Source: Cycas panzhihuaensis
Lineage: Eukaryota; Cycadophyta
DNA length: 64,000 nt
NCBI GenBank assembly: GCA_023213395.1
Contig: CM041465.1
Span: 120,225,741 to 120,289,740 of the forward strand
Reading direction: 5' to 3'
In this document: one piece after another, positions 32,186-45,584 of the stretch
Position numbering within the stretch: position 1 is the stretch's first letter
Layout of the letters: each line of letters opens with the position of its first letter
Translations under genes and position numbers: made by a program
Notes under the pieces: model-generated
What the model was told of the DNA's origin: nothing
What the model saw: the letters and a program-made list of their open reading frames with translations, nothing else
The model's database searches: none

Positions 32186-33540
32186 ATATGGAGTCATAGC
32201 TCAAATACACCATGTAATATAGAAGCAAAGGATTAATAATGGACTTGACATGAAAATGGACATCATGAGGTGATAGATGAATGAAATAGTAAGAAGTTGA
32301 AATAATTAAATATGGACACTCAATAAACATAGTGAATTAGGTGGAATAATTTCCAATTTTAATTATTCAAAAGAATAGTAAATATATTTATAAGATAAGT
32401 TTACCTCATATGGGAGAAAGTAAAAGCTAATTTTTGTGTGATTGGCATGCAATTGAATAAGATAATTAGCATGTAATTTCATGGTATCTACAATATAATA
32501 ATCATAAATATATGAAAGAGGAAGAATGGGGAACTAATAGATCAATATAAAATTAGATATTATGTTTATGACATACAAATCTTTTGTTGTGATTATAATT
32601 CAAATAAGTTATTAGTCTGCTCATAAATTTTATAATTAGAGTATGCTCATTAAGATGGTTAAGATAACTTCGTGATAATAATAGTAGCATGGTAATATTA
32701 TTAGCTACTAAGAACCTTAGGCATTAATGGGAAGTAAATTCATCTTTGTATACCTTTAGTTTATGGCTTGTAAAATTAGCTTGGTTATTTTTTTAGGTCC
32801 TAGTGTTCTTGCTATAAGAAAGATAGAAGTCTATAAATTATTTAAATAGGTGGCCATTAGAGGGAGATTGAATTAATCAACGTAGAAAGAAAAATTATGA
32901 ATCTTATCAAAATATTAATAAGCATGGTGGAGAGTGTTTGGATAGGATGTGTATAAAAAAGAAAGTTTAGACCCTCGTTATAAATTAATTAAATCAACTC
33001 AATTATATAAGAATGTAAATGTAAAGTATTGCATGGATTATGGTTAGGGTCTAAAATGTTATTATAAACCTACATGGAGTTATAAGTAAAGAAATCATAT
33101 TTGATCTTGGAGAGAGATTACATTTTCACCAATATAGCATAACTCTAAATTGTTAACACCACTTGAAGAGGTCAATAACATAACAAAAAACTATATTACA
33201 CAAAGAGATAGATAAATTGATGAAAAAAATATAATAATAGTGATAGTTCTTTAAAAATAAATAATGTGCTAATATAGAAAATCATATTCTATTATTGTAC
33301 AATTCAATATATGTGGTCTTTGAACCCTAATAATATGGGGCTTTAAAGCTTCTTAAACATATGGTTCCTACTATGGTTTTCTAGTGCCCATTAATATTTT
33401 ATAGGTGTCTCATTAGGGGTAACAACCTCTCCTCAAGTCTTTATGGGACAATTGTGATGGAATATATCTTGTATTATCATTCTTAATTAAGTATCACATA
33501 TTTTTCTATTTAAACAAAACAAAAATATATGGCCTAATAG

Positions 33541-34262
33541 AAGTTAATATGAGGACATGAGGATTCTAGCTAGGTGGGGCTTCGAAAACATCATGCTTAA
33601 ACCAAAGGAGGTTAGACACGATGGATGGAGCCCACCCTCGATGGACTGGGTCAAGATAAACTTTGATGGTGCGTCAAAAGGTAACTCCGAAGAGGCTGAG
33701 GGAGCCAGAGTTTACAGAGATGGGGGAGGTAAGGTCATATGGGCCTTTGCTGAGTATTACGGTAACTAGACCAATCATGAGGCAGAGTTGCGAGCTATGC
33801 ATGGAGCTGTTGATTTGGTTACCAGAGACGGTAGCCTAAAAGTAATAGTGGAGGGGGATTCTCTTAATGTAATTAACTTCATCAAGGGGGAAACAGAGAC
33901 AGACTAGAAGCATCGAGCTATGATTGAGGATATAAGGGTGATGCTCTGTAAGACCAAAAAGGTCCAAGTTAACCAAACATATAAAGAAGGAAATGGGGTT
34001 GTTGATTGTCTCACAAATTAAGGGGTCCAGCTCAGAAGGAATGAGATGTAGAAGAATGACTCACCTAAAGAAATAGTGGATCTAGTTTGTAAGGATTTGG
34101 GGGGATCTTAGATTCAGTTGTTATAGTTATACCTGGTTAGTCATACAACTACATTGTGGGCTTGTCATGATTATTTTCTGTAGCCATTTTGGCAGACTTT
34201 ATATAGGGGTTGGGGTCCCCTTTTAATCCCCTCAATTATTTATACCATATCAAAAAAAAAAA
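33541..34262 (+). pseudogene. LINE 3' end: RNase H domain and poly(A) tail
   Basis: Plus-strand reading of about 180 residues: a Trp/Pro lead-in (D-G-W-S-P-P-S-M-D-W-V-K-I-N-F-D-G-A-S-K-G-N), then V-Y-R-D-G-G-G-K-V-I-W-A-F, N-H-E-A-E-L-R-A-M, V-I-V-E-G-D-S-L-N-V-I-N and V-N-Q-T-Y-K-E-G-N-G-V-V-D-C-L. This is the plant RNase H family (RVT_3 type) found at the end of ORF2 in plant L1 elements. The D-E-D residues are present, but three TAG/TAA codons interrupt it. A short 3' UTR follows and ends in an 11-A tail (34252-34262). It looks 5'-truncated; upstream RT is missing. Confidence 0.82.
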
Positions 34263-36190
34263 GCTAATATATAGATAATTTTATATTATATATACAACTA
34301 CTTTTATTAATTGTGTTACCTTAGGTCAGTATTCATTACGGATTATTTTATTTTCCCTTTAATTATGCAAACATTATCATGGTCCTAATGTGTGCTAGTC
34401 CATATGGAGGGTAATGTTAGATGCCATATAATGCCAATTATCATGCAACCTAGCAACATATCATTTGGTATCATTTTTAATCTAAATGCTAAGTTCAAAG
34501 TTCCTCATTTTGCCATTATTAAATTTGAGGCATATATTAGTAAGGGAAGTTATTAGACATAAATTATATGTTTCCAAAATTTTACTTTAAAGTTTATGTT
34601 AGTGAAAAGACATATATAATATAATCTAAAAATTAAGGAAAGCTAGCAAATACTATAGTGATTATTATGTGGGATTTTATCCCACCTAGAACTAATGGAC
34701 ATTATAACTATTATGGCCTTAGTTTTTATGTGATATGAATAAGAGTTTTTGGATGAAAATAAAGTTCCTTTTGATACATTTTATTGTTTTTTTATTTTTA
34801 ACATAGCCTAAACTATATGTAGATGTCTTATGCTAAGTAATTCAATATTTTAATGTCATTTTGAATAGATGGAAAAGAAATAAACTAAGAAAATAAGGGT
34901 TTCTTTACAATATTTATGATAAATACGTGTTGACACAAATAAGCCTACTTTAGTCATTTATACCCTTAAAACTCCTCCTATTAGATTGTAGAATTCTTCA
35001 TCTAGTTAGAATAATGTATGTTCTAGTAAGAAATCATTTGAATATAAAATTTAATTGAATTCTTCATGGTATTATTTATCATTAGGGAATAACCTGTGAA
35101 TGATTAATTATTTCTTAGAATAATGCTTCCATTTTATTTGTTTTATTTATTAATATGGTTTGAGATAAAATTGGTATGGGCATGTTGTTAAATTATATAT
35201 ATTAACCCATAAACTTAAAACTCAAAAATATGCAAAATACCTATCTATTTACATGCACAAGGATGCATATACCCTCATAGACAAGGATGTATTAGAGTGA
35301 ATAATCCATATGGTTAGGGCTTCATATAGCCTCCTAAATAGGTATACACGAGAGAATAGTAGATGATATACATAGGGATTAATATGGTCCCATATATAGT
35401 AATGCATGATAATATGGTATTTCATGTACATATAGATGCACATGACTTCATGCATAAGGATCCATGAAGGGATATAAGGAATGGAATGAGATACAATCGT
35501 GGTTGGATGAAATGTAGGTAAGGGTGACCTATGTAAAGGGATGCACATTAATTTCTCCTCTAGATTTATGGTATATATAAGAGGGATTAATGAGAAGTTC
35601 ATAAGGATGAACTTAAACCTTAAAGGGTTAACCCATAAGGATGGATTGGAATCAAATCCATAGGGATAAATTGGTAAAGAGTATATCCATAGGATGAATT
35701 ATAAGGCTAAGGAACCAAAATATAGGGATATTTAAGTAATATGATTACAATTATCCATATGCTATAGGCAACTATATTTACCCCTATTAAAATACCACCC
35801 AGAGCCAAAAAGCACAAATATCCCCTCCTTACTTAAAGTATGTAAGGAGGAACTACTCTAAGGCAAATGATTTCTTACTTAAAAATGAGGTTTATCAATA
35901 ATTCTTGTACTAATATAATGGAAAATCACCATAGATATGGCCATTATAGTAGGAAGATACAATACAACATGGAGATGTCATAATTCAAGCTTAGGGAAAT
36001 GCATTTAGAAACATCTAATAGTGGGCTCATGAACCAACCATGGTAAATTCTTATTATAATCCCACCATGATACCTAATCCCTTCTCTAGATTGTAATCCT
36101 TTGAATAATTAATTTTTTAAATAGAATATTCCTATAAATATATTATTGTATAAACCATAATTAGAGAAAATCAAGGGTTAGGTTTTGTGA
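34263..36190. other. AT-rich sequence, no gene recognised
   Basis: No domain found. Includes the CATARGGAT-type repeats listed next. The minus frame at 35249-35602 has no recognisable family and overlaps these repeats. Confidence 0.6.
35599..35702. repeat. Degenerate short repeats, CATAGGGATNNATT type
   Basis: TTCATAAGGATGAACTT (35599), CCCATAAGGATGGATTGG (35632), TCCATAGGGATAAATTGG (35658) and TCCATAGGATGAATTA (35686) are spaced about 26-33 bp. Similar words occur upstream near 35368 and 35452. Likely an old tandem array. Confidence 0.5.
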
Positions 36191-37485
36191 TAAAGATGTA
36201 GATGGTACTTCATGACTTTCCTAGAGTATTAAAAAAGTTCACAAAGGAATTACCCCCTAATTATAAATTGAAATACATGATCAAAGTTAAATTAAGTACA
36301 TCACTTCTTAATTTTTGAACTTGTAGGCACTCTTTTCACCATAAGTCCATGATAGTAAAGCTAATATACAACTTATTAGAACAAGGCACCTTTGTACCTA
36401 ATAAAAACCCATTTATAACTCTAGCAATATTAATACCCAATATGGATAGATTGTTCAACATATATGTCGATTATTAGCCATTAAATAAGTCCATTATCAA
36501 GCACTAGTTCCATTTTCTACACATTCTTGATTCTCTAGATGAGTTACATGGAGTACAATATTTTACTAAGATTGATTTTCAATCAAGCTATTATCAAAGT
36601 GAATAAGAATATAAGGCATACCCAAAATTATTTTTGCAATATATAAAAGGTATTATAAGTTCAAGGTCATGTCATTTGACTTAACTAATATCCCAACCAC
36701 CTTCAAGCAATGCTAAATAAGCTACTATAGCCTTATCATAGAAAGTTTATTCTGGTATTCTTTGATGACATATTAATATATAGTGAAAGTTAGTAAGATC
36801 ATGTATAATGTGTAAAGAAAGTGCTCAAAATCCTAAAAGGAAATGCTTTATTTTCAAATGAGGATAGGTGTACCTTTAATAAGTAGGAACTAGAATACAT
36901 AGCTCACATCATATCAAGCAAGGATATCAAGGCTAATCTAAAGAATGTTCGAGCCATGTTAGAATAGCTAACTCATAAGAATATATCTAAAGTTATAGGG
37001 TTCTTATGTGGCATAAGATTTTACCAAAAAATTATCAAGAGGTATATGCATATAATAGTACGACTAATTGAGTTAATAAAGAAAGAAACTTTTATATATA
37101 ATGATAAGATAGAGAAAGGATTTGTAAACCTTAAACATCGAATGACTACATTATAATCATTATAATGCAAGACTTCTTGAAGTCCTTCTTATTAGAGTAT
37201 GATATATTTAGAGATAGATTAGGGAAATATTAATACAAGAAGGTAAACATATTGCATTTTAGAGTAGGAAATTTAATTATAATAAAAGGATCATATATAT
37301 GCATGTATATATATGGTTGGCTAGTAAGGAGAAGTTAGAAATTATCCATGCCATTTCTAAGTAGAAATAATACTTGATAGGAAACAAATTTCAAATTAAA
37401 GAAGACTATGATAGCTTTAAATATTTTCTTAAATGGCCAATCTTATCTTACAAGTAACAAAAATAGATAAGTAAACTTAATGGTG
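36190..37485 (+). pseudogene. Ty3/gypsy pol (outer element): RT and RNase H part
   Basis: Opens with K-E-L-P-P-N-Y before RT, then L-L-E-Q-G-T-F-V-P-N-K-N-P-F, V-D-Y-x-P-L-N-K, L-D-E-L-H-G-V-Q-Y-F-T-K-I-D-F-Q-S-S-Y. The catalytic F-F-D-D-I-L-I-Y is intact at the DNA level (F-D-D at 36761-36769). Further on, S-K-V-I-G-F-L-C-G-I-R-F-Y and the RNase H end N-K-F-Q-I-K-E-D-Y, then W-I-S-K-L-N-G. At 37486 the frame is cut by another LTR; the missing continuation is at 46666. Many stops. No 5' part (gag, protease) is recognisable upstream. Confidence 0.8.
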
Positions 37486-38101
37486 TGATGATCCTTTCAA
37501 TAATACATGCATACAAGTAACAAGAAAATTCAGAACAAAAATAAAGCTACTTTTCTAGAACAGCATCTTCCTTAAAAAATTCTATCTTATATTCTAAAAA
37601 TTGAAAAGTATATAAATTTAAGGTTTGGCCATGAAAAAATTCTAACTAACATCTCCTCAAATTAGGAAATTGACTTGGACCAAAAAAGCCCTTAAATGAA
37701 AAACTTTATATTTTTAGTGAAATCCTAAATATTGCTATTTTTAGTTAATTTTTTAAAGTTCTTAATTTTACTTTAAAAATGACCCATAAGTAGTTAAATA
37801 TATCATGTGCCTCACAAAAATATTATAAACAAAAAAATTAATCACCTACTAAAGAAAGCGGTACTTATAAGATTTTATAAAATTAGAAAAGAAAAGTTTA
37901 AATTATAATTTTGGGCATGAAAATGATATTCTTTTGACCTAAACACAATTTGTAATGGCCTATAAAGTAGAGAATTCCTTTAAAGGATGATCAACTCTTT
38001 GAGACTATTATTTTAATATATGATAATCTATGTTTTTGTTCATATGGAAAAAGGTTATATTATTTCTAAGAAACTAATATTTTCTAGATGCTCCAGCATC
38101 A
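37486..38101 (-). repeat. 3' LTR of the nested gypsy element
   Basis: About 616 bp, roughly 75-80% similar to 46144-46665 by eye, with indels in A/T runs. Boundaries are approximate to a few bases. Confidence 0.8.
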
Positions 38102-38230
38102 TGCTCCCTTACTTGAAAAGAGCTAAGCTCCTACAAGTTTGTACTAGAGTTCCTACTATTTGTCCAAATTAAGTTTCTTTAATTCACCTTTTAAAATTCA
38201 AGTATTGCCCTCCTACTATATCCCTCTCTA

Positions 38231-39567
38231 TTAGACAAAATACCTATTAGAACTACCTTGTCTTATGTGAACTATTTTCTTATCTAGTATATGTTCAATT
38301 TCTTCCCTCTTCTTCCTTGGTATTTTTTGCCTCGAATTTACCTCTTCTTCTTGATTTGTTATCTTATTGTCCCCTTTATGGAAAGTATATATATTAGAAT
38401 CATTAAATATGGTTGAAATATCAAAGTTATGGGATAAATTCACCTCATAGGCATTGTCATTAATTTTCTTTACAATCTTATAGGGAACCATCTTCTTATA
38501 TTTCAACTTGTTATATGTAGCTCAAGGAAATCTATCCTTCCTTAAGTACTCCATCATTAAAACTCCTTATATAAATACCTTGCTTTTTCTACTTAGATAT
38601 GCTATTACCTTATTATTATTGTTTTATAAGTTTTTTCTCATCTCATCATGCACCTACCACATGTGTTCTATAAAAACTTCTATATTACCATTTATTCTAT
38701 CATTAAGATTCCTACCATACACAATTTAAAATGGTGACTTACTTGCAAGTCTATTTATAGAGTTGTCATAGGAAAACTTAGCCTGTACTAGTGCTAAGTC
38801 CCATTATTTTAGTTTCTTTCCAATAGTACATCTTAAAAGGTTTCTTAAACTTTTATTTACCACCTCTATTTGCCCATTAGTTTTTAGATAGCAAGCACTA
38901 CTAAATTATAGATTTATCCCTAATTTCTTCCATAATGTTCTCTATATATGACTAAGAAACTTGTTATCTCTATTTGAAGTGATAATATTTGGTACCCCAT
39001 ATAACTTAATAGCCTCTTTAAAAATAAACTTGTTATTCTTATTACATCACTAGTCTTTTTGTATATAATAAAATGAGCCATCTTTAAACATATATCCATA
39101 GCAATAAATATGAAGTCATTATCTCATAAGGTCTTTGGTAATCCCAACATAAAATCCATACTTAAATTTGTCCATGGTACTTTATCCACTTGACAAATCT
39201 TATACCTTACTAGTTACTTTGTTACATTATGCTTGATCTTTAGCCAAAAGTACTTCTCCTCTATCAAAGCTATGGTCTTATTTCTATTAAAGTGTCATCT
39301 AAGATCTCTACTATATAATTCCCTCTTAATATTATTCCTCATAGACCTAATTAGAATGCATAAATATTTTCCCTTAAATAGGTATCCATCCTGCATAAAA
39401 TAGTCATCATATTTAGACCCATTCCCATTAATTAAGGGATTCTTGTAATATTCCATAGCTTTGCTAAGATCTAGATCAATATCATATGGTTCCTTTAAAG
39501 TATAAAATCTATCCAATTCATTTACTATAATGGTTAATAATATTACCCTTCTACTCAAATACATCAA
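38231..39567 (-). pseudogene. Nested gypsy integrase
   Basis: The C-terminal module is open at 38231-38506: L-K-Y-K-K-M-V-P-Y-K-I-V-K-K-I-N-D-N-A-Y-E-V, then the S-T-I-F-N-x-S-N-I-Y segment, the usual end of gypsy integrase. The N-terminal part at 39295-39567 has D-Y-F-M-Q-D-G-Y-L-F-K-G-K-Y-L-C-I and a degenerate zinc-binding start (E-L-Y-S-R-D-L-R). The catalytic core between them is broken by stops and shifts. Confidence 0.8.
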
Positions 39568-39732
39568 TGATTTAATTTTATTTTCTTATTTTAAGCTTAA
39601 GATAAAAGTAAAGGCTTGTAAATGCAATACCCACTTTGCATGTCTAATATCTAATTTTTTTTGCATGTTTACATATCTTAAGACTTAATGATATGTAAAT
39701 AAGATAAACTCCTTAGGCACAAGATAGTGCCT

Positions 39733-40850
39733 CTAATACCTTAATACATGCAAAATGATATAGAATTCTATATCATAAGTAGAATACTTTTTCCTTATCT
39801 CATCTAATTTCTCCTTGTAATATGATATTGGCCTTTCTTCTTGACTTAATATGACTCCAATAACTACATGTGAAGCATTATAATTAACTTTAAATACTTT
39901 TCTAAAATCTAATATTGCTAATATAAGTGTCTCTATCACCTTTTACTTCATCATCTTCAAACTTTATTATGATACCTTGATTTAAATAAACTCCTTTCCT
40001 TTTATACAATCTATTAAAGGGTTAGTGATGCCACTAAAATTTCTAATCAACTTCCTCTAAAATATGGATAAGCCAGAGAAGCTCCTCATATTTGTTACAC
40101 TCTTAGGTATATGCCATTCAATAATGCCTTTAATCTTCCCCTGATCTATATGTAGTCCATCTTAAGATATTAAAACACGAAAAATACTAGATTACTCTTC
40201 ATAAACTTATATTTCTTTAGGTTTGTACATAGCTTCTTCACCCTTAATATATCTAATATCATCCTTAGGTGTAATAAGTAGTACTCTCAGTTTTACTGAA
40301 TACCAAAATATCATCAAAATAGACACTTATAAAATTAGTAATACATGGTTATAAAATGGTGTTTATTAACCTCCTAAATGTACTCAGGGCATTTGGTATA
40401 TTGAACGGTATGATTAGCCACTCATACAACCCATCTCTTATTTTGAAGGTCATCTTCTATTTATCCCTTTTTCATTTTTAAATTTGATAATAAGCACTTC
40501 TTAGGTTGATTTTGGTGAAATAGTTTATACTTGCCAAAACATCTAATGTGTCATCCATTTGAGGGATGAGGAATTTATACTTGGCTATGGTTTTGTTGAT
40601 TACCCTATAATCAATAAACATCCTCTAAGAACCATCTTTCTTTTGGATTAGAAGTGCATAAGTTAAACATGGACTCATGCTCACTCTCACTATATCTTTT
40701 TGTATAAACCTACCTACCTTCATTTTAATTCTATATTCTGTACTAGACTTATTTGATAGGGTATTTGATTTAGTAAAGAAGACCCCAAAATCAGGTTAAT
40801 ATGATATTAGATGTCCCTCATAGGTGAAAACCCATATGATAACTCACTTG
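39733..40850 (-). pseudogene. Nested gypsy RT and RNase H
   Basis: RNase H is open at 39733-39939: F-K-V-N-Y-N-A-S-H-V-V-I-G-V-I-L-S-Q-E-x-R-P-I-S-Y-Y, where the catalytic Asp of D-A-S is Asn. Then K-K-Y-S-T-Y-D-I-E-F-Y. In the RT the Y-F-D-D-I-L-V-F-S box is preserved (F-D-D at 40318-40310), with fingers and palm motifs in pieces up to about 40850. Confidence 0.82.
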
Positions 40851-42502
40851 GCATCATATTTACATATTCTACTAGTATGCATACTACCTCATATGATACT
40901 TGTATATCTCTATCCTTAACCTTCCTTGTCATTAAGGTATAATATATAGTAGTCAATTTTACTTCTTTCAAGATTTTTTTGTTGTCAATATAAACTTTTC
41001 CTACCCTTCTTCCCTCATAAGAAATAATACTGCCTTTACACCATTTTTTAAGAAAATGTAAGTATTTTTCTTTCTATCATGATAAGCAAATCTATCATAT
41101 TACCATGGCCTCCTTAATAACACATGGTATGCATCCATTAGAAGTGCATCATACCATACCTCATTGTTATACATATGTCTAATGGCAAATTTCACTAAAC
41201 ATCTCTTATCCATTGCTACATCACTCCCTTTCTTCACCTAAGAAATTCTATATGGAGTAGGATACCTTGTACAATGCAATCTTAGTTTTTTAACCATCTC
41301 ATTAGAGGCCATATTTTCATAACTTCCACTATCTATAATAACTTTGCAAACCTTACCTTCTAAGGTGCATCTCATTTGGAAGATATTGTTACTTAACTAC
41401 AAATTATCATTTACCTTCACTTTCCCTTTTTCCTGCACTTGATCTTGTCTTGGAGTAATCAAGATTATCCTCAACACCAAGTTCTTCCTAATGTTTACTA
41501 TAATTCTATAGGTTGTTTCTCTACTTATGCTAAGTTTACTCTTGGTTGCTCCTCTTGATTTATTAGTTGCTTATAATGATAAAGATATTTATATGCCTTG
41601 TGGCCTTATTCATTATATCTAAAGTAGATAATGGGCCTCATTGGGGTATTACCTCCTCTACTAAAGCCTTAACCCTTATATAGTCTTTGGAAGTCTCTAC
41701 CTCTTGGCTAATTTTATAAATCCCTTTCCTCTTATCTCCTTAGAGTCACACCCTACCTCTCTATCTAATTAGGTGATTCCTTATAGGAATAGTTAAAGTG
41801 AACCTTACCTCCAAATAGAGGTGATGATTTCTATATTATCATAGGTTAATTTTAAGTAGGATTTCTATTGTGTTTCTCCTTTATCTTTAATATAAAATGA
41901 TAAACATCTTTAATGCTATTAATTCTAATCATGCTAAGTTCATCCTAGATGGAAAGCTTTAAGATATTTACATACTTAGAATTTATCTTTTCTTATGTTT
42001 CTTCATGCTCCATCCTAATAGATAGCTTATAAAATTGATCTATATAGTCTTAGATACCCATCTCTCTTCGCCTCAAGTTTGGAAATGTTTAGAACAAAGT
42101 TTTAGAGTAGTTCACTAGAAGTAATTTCTACCCTACTTTCTTTACCATCTTACTCCAAGTTCTAATCTTATCCTTCATTTTCTTACCCTCTCCTTCTACA
42201 GATGATCCTACAATATTATTTTATGACCTCTCAACTTAGTATATATAATTTTTACTTTATTTGCCTCTATCATTTCCTTCTATTCAAATATCTTTTTTAT
42301 ATTATTTAACTAAGCAATTAATTCTTCAGGGTTTAAGTTACTTCCATACTCTGAAATATCAAGCTTCACTCCATTATTCTTTTCTTTTAGTACTCTCAGT
42401 TCCTCTTTTTATAAGATGGTGGTTCGTAAGGTCCTACTTCCTTAGGCTATATTTTGGCTTCTAGTTCTATTTCTACATCATTATTATATCTTCTTAGACC
42501 TT
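40851..42502 (-). pseudogene. Nested gypsy gag C-terminus and protease
   Basis: Protease: C-K-V-I-I-D-S-G-S-Y-E-N-M-A-S with an intact D-S-G-S (41333-41322), then M-V-K-K-L-R-L, R-C-L-V-K-F-A-I and L-L-R-R-P-W in place of L-L-G-R-P-W. Upstream near 41600 is the zinc-knuckle remnant Y-F-R-Y-N-E-x-G-H-K-A-Y, its cysteines changed to Tyr. Gag continues to 42502, where the small LTR element interrupts it; the rest is expected at 45890-46140. Confidence 0.75.
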
Positions 42503-42507
42503 ATCCA

Positions 42508-42830
42508 TATTAGATTATAATGTTTAATTTATGAAATATATATTAAGGGTCCTATTATTATAGTTAGGATTAGTTATAACTTAATATTATGAACCTAGGT
42601 GTATGGGGTTTATTATGCACACACTAGTTTGTAACGTCATTGTAACATTAATTATAAAATGTGCTATATGTCACCTTACATAATCAACTCATTGTATTCT
42701 TTAGAATGGTTTTACAATGTTAGATATATACACTCAATATTTAATATATCAATAGATTAATACTAGTTTAATTGTTATTTATTTTTGTTTCTCATATATT
42801 AAGCGTATATTAATTGTGTGCATTTTTATA
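42508..42830 (+). repeat. 5' LTR of the innermost element
   Basis: 323 bp, starting with a decayed TG (TATTAGATT) and ending ATTTTTATA. Aligned with 45585-45884. Confidence 0.82.
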
Positions 42831-42833
42831 ATT

Positions 42834-42845
42834 TGGTATCAGAGC
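42834..42845 (+). other. Primer binding site (tRNA-Met) of the innermost element
   Basis: TGGTATCAGAGC, canonical and unmutated, four bases after the LTR end. Confidence 0.9.
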
Positions 42846-45578
42846 TAGTTTTAAGAGGCAGCCATCCTTGTGATAGCACCTCTTAAAAGTAGGGATATGT
42901 ATGTGTCTAAGAGGAGTAGAGGAGGAGATATTACTATTAATAGATGGGGCTTTGAACCTCCTAGTGCTATGCACTAAGCATCTTAAGTAACCTCAATCGT
43001 CGATCTCCTTATTAGTTGTTAAAGGAGAGATATGATGAATACAATATTTCTTAAAGAAAAATGCCAGAAAGAGAAGATAAATAAGAAGAAAAGTAAGGTA
43101 GAGGGGGCCAAATGCATAATCTTGAGCATCAAAGTTACTGCTCTCATTAAGTAGTAATGCATATTATCCCTCAGATACGTGTTGCTTCTCATAAAACTAT
43201 TTGTTAATCAATAATGTAAACCCACTATAACTTCCTCTTTGCCTTAGACCTCTCTATCTCCCACAAAATTAACCCACACTAGCTTGATTAAATAAGGTAG
43301 CATCTTGCAGTAGATCAGGAACCATGAGGTAGAACCAGACTCAAAGGTTTTGACATCCTTGCCCCTAAAATTATAGGTGAAATTATTTACTTTTATGAAA
43401 TCAAATCATAGATCACATGAGATCAAGCGCAACTTTGACAATCGACATGGCAGTGACGTGAGACTCACTCTAAGGAGTAAAGATAATCATGTTGTCACAC
43501 TTGATCTATATTTAGAGGTGTTAATTACACAAAGTTAGTACTTTTATTCTAAGCTCTTGAAATGTCCATCAATAGATGAACTTATTGTCGGTCCCCCTTA
43601 GTATGTACAAGGTATGTGATTATATCAATTTGAAGAGTTATTAGTATACATTAGTTATTCATGAAGATAAGGGTTGTGTTAGGGCTTCTAGGGCCTAAAA
43701 TTGTATAGGTTTTAAGCATTTTAAAGGATCATGGATTAATCATAATAAGTCTCTTGGGCTTATCAACTTCTTTTTCTATGGCTAAGACCTCTATTATGAC
43801 ATTGTAGCCCTTAAAGTTTCAGGATTTGGTAGAAAAAGAACCTAAGGATAGAGTTTTTAAATGCTTCATGAGGATGTTACTTGATTTTTTTACAACCAAT
43901 TTTATTAGCATAACTATAGCAAACATTGAAACAAGAACATTGTTCAGTGAAGTTATAATCAATATAGTAATTGGAGTTATAGCAATTATTATTTTATTGC
44001 TTACATAAATTACTCTAAAAAGTATAGTCATTTATAATGCAACAAAAGTGGCATGCTTTGTGGTGAGACTGGTAGTCTAACTTTCCTTGGGATTATATCT
44101 AATTAGAAGAGTTGTGACAACTTTATTTATGAGCATTCTAAAGATGTTGGGATTGAAGAGTAGAAGTGAACCCTTTATTATTGAGGAGGAGTCAAGTTGA
44201 TGTTGAGTGATGCGAGCTAGTGGGGTAATTGAGGAAGAAGAGCAAGATATGATTGAGAACGTTTTAGAAATAAAGGACACTTATGTGTGATAGGTAATGA
44301 TTCCTTTAGTAGATGTAATTGCCATTAACATTAACACTACCCTTATGGATTTTTGTAATCTATGGGAGACCCAACAATATTCTAAGTCCATGTTTTTGAA
44401 CCATGTGTTGATAATATAGTTAGGATAACATATGTAATGGGCATACCAGGTTATGTTGAATAGGTAGAGCTTTTGGAAAAGTTAATTGTTGGTCAAATTA
44501 TACATAAGACATCTTATTTTATTCCTAATTTAATGTTAGTTTGGAATTTACTAAGAGAAATCTAGATTAGGAAGGGGTTTGAATATGCAATCTACAAACA
44601 TAATGGTTATATATGATCTTGATCTAAATCCTAAAAATGAAGAGCATGAAGTAGTTAAGGCTCATTGTATTGGTCAGAAGAGAGAGGTGAGAGTTATTTA
44701 TATGGGACCTATTGTAGAGATGATATCTAGCTATAAAACAGAAGATAAGCTAAGGATTAGAGGGGATGGTAGATATGTAAGATAATTTAGCTGGTAAAGA
44801 TTAATATATGGGGTTTGTTAAAAGCCTTATCTATAATAACATTTAGCAATATAAGATTGATGTGGAAAATAGATCTAATAAATCCCATGAATTGGGTCTT
44901 ATTGGAGATGTGCTAACATCATCTAGTCTATTAATCAATCAATTCAATAGCACTATAAAGGCTTGCTTTTAACTTTGAGGTTATTATAGAAGGCATTGAC
45001 TAGGCTACATTAGGACCTAATATATATGTATTCCATCTTTTTACTATTAATATATTAAAGTTATTACTGCTATTACAATAGCCATGTTTAATAAATTTGT
45101 AGGAATAAAGATGTGTTTCCTATACTTTATTATCATAGATTATTCTAGGTTATATAGATATTAAGTTTAGAGACATAAATAATTTGCCCTTCTCATCACT
45201 ATTAATAATGGTATTTTTTTCTTCTTTTTGTAGAAGATAGCATAAATGCCACTTCCTTCACTTAAGGATATATTGACATTTTATTACCTAATACAATTGG
45301 TGTTCTATCTAATAAGTGTACCATTACTTTCGTTCTCTTGGCATGCGCCAATTTGACATCTAAAACATGTAATGATAATAATATAGATGATATTCACAAA
45401 ATGTTTGACAAAATATCCAAGTAAACTATAGTAGTAAGGATTGATTTTAGGATATGCATAGATGAGGATTGACTACTTAATGGCTAGTTCTTACATCTAC
45501 TTCAATTGATTGAGATTCATCCCAATCAAAGGAATGTTAAAATAATAGAGGTTATATTTGTAAGAAATTAAACATTAT
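42846..45578 (+). other. Interior of the innermost element, no recognised domain
   Basis: Several short open frames (43826-44008, 44579-44785 plus; 43819-44031, 44077-44280 minus) are present, none with a family I recognise. No zinc knuckle, protease, RT or integrase motif was found on the plus strand. I infer a non-autonomous or fully decayed interior. Confidence 0.55.
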
Positions 45579-45584
45579 GAGGGA

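Larger units (their letters stand above)
30271..33540. other. AT-rich sequence without a recognised gene
   Basis: Contains a two-copy minisatellite, two microsatellites and a cluster of primer-site-like words, listed separately, plus a TATA-like word on the minus strand (CTATAAATAGG, near 30503). Otherwise nothing could be supported. Confidence 0.6.

Noticed and set aside
34252-34262. Poly(A) considered as the end of a host processed pseudogene
   Set aside because: The upstream coding relic is an RNase H of the type found in plant LINEs, so a LINE tail is the simpler reading.
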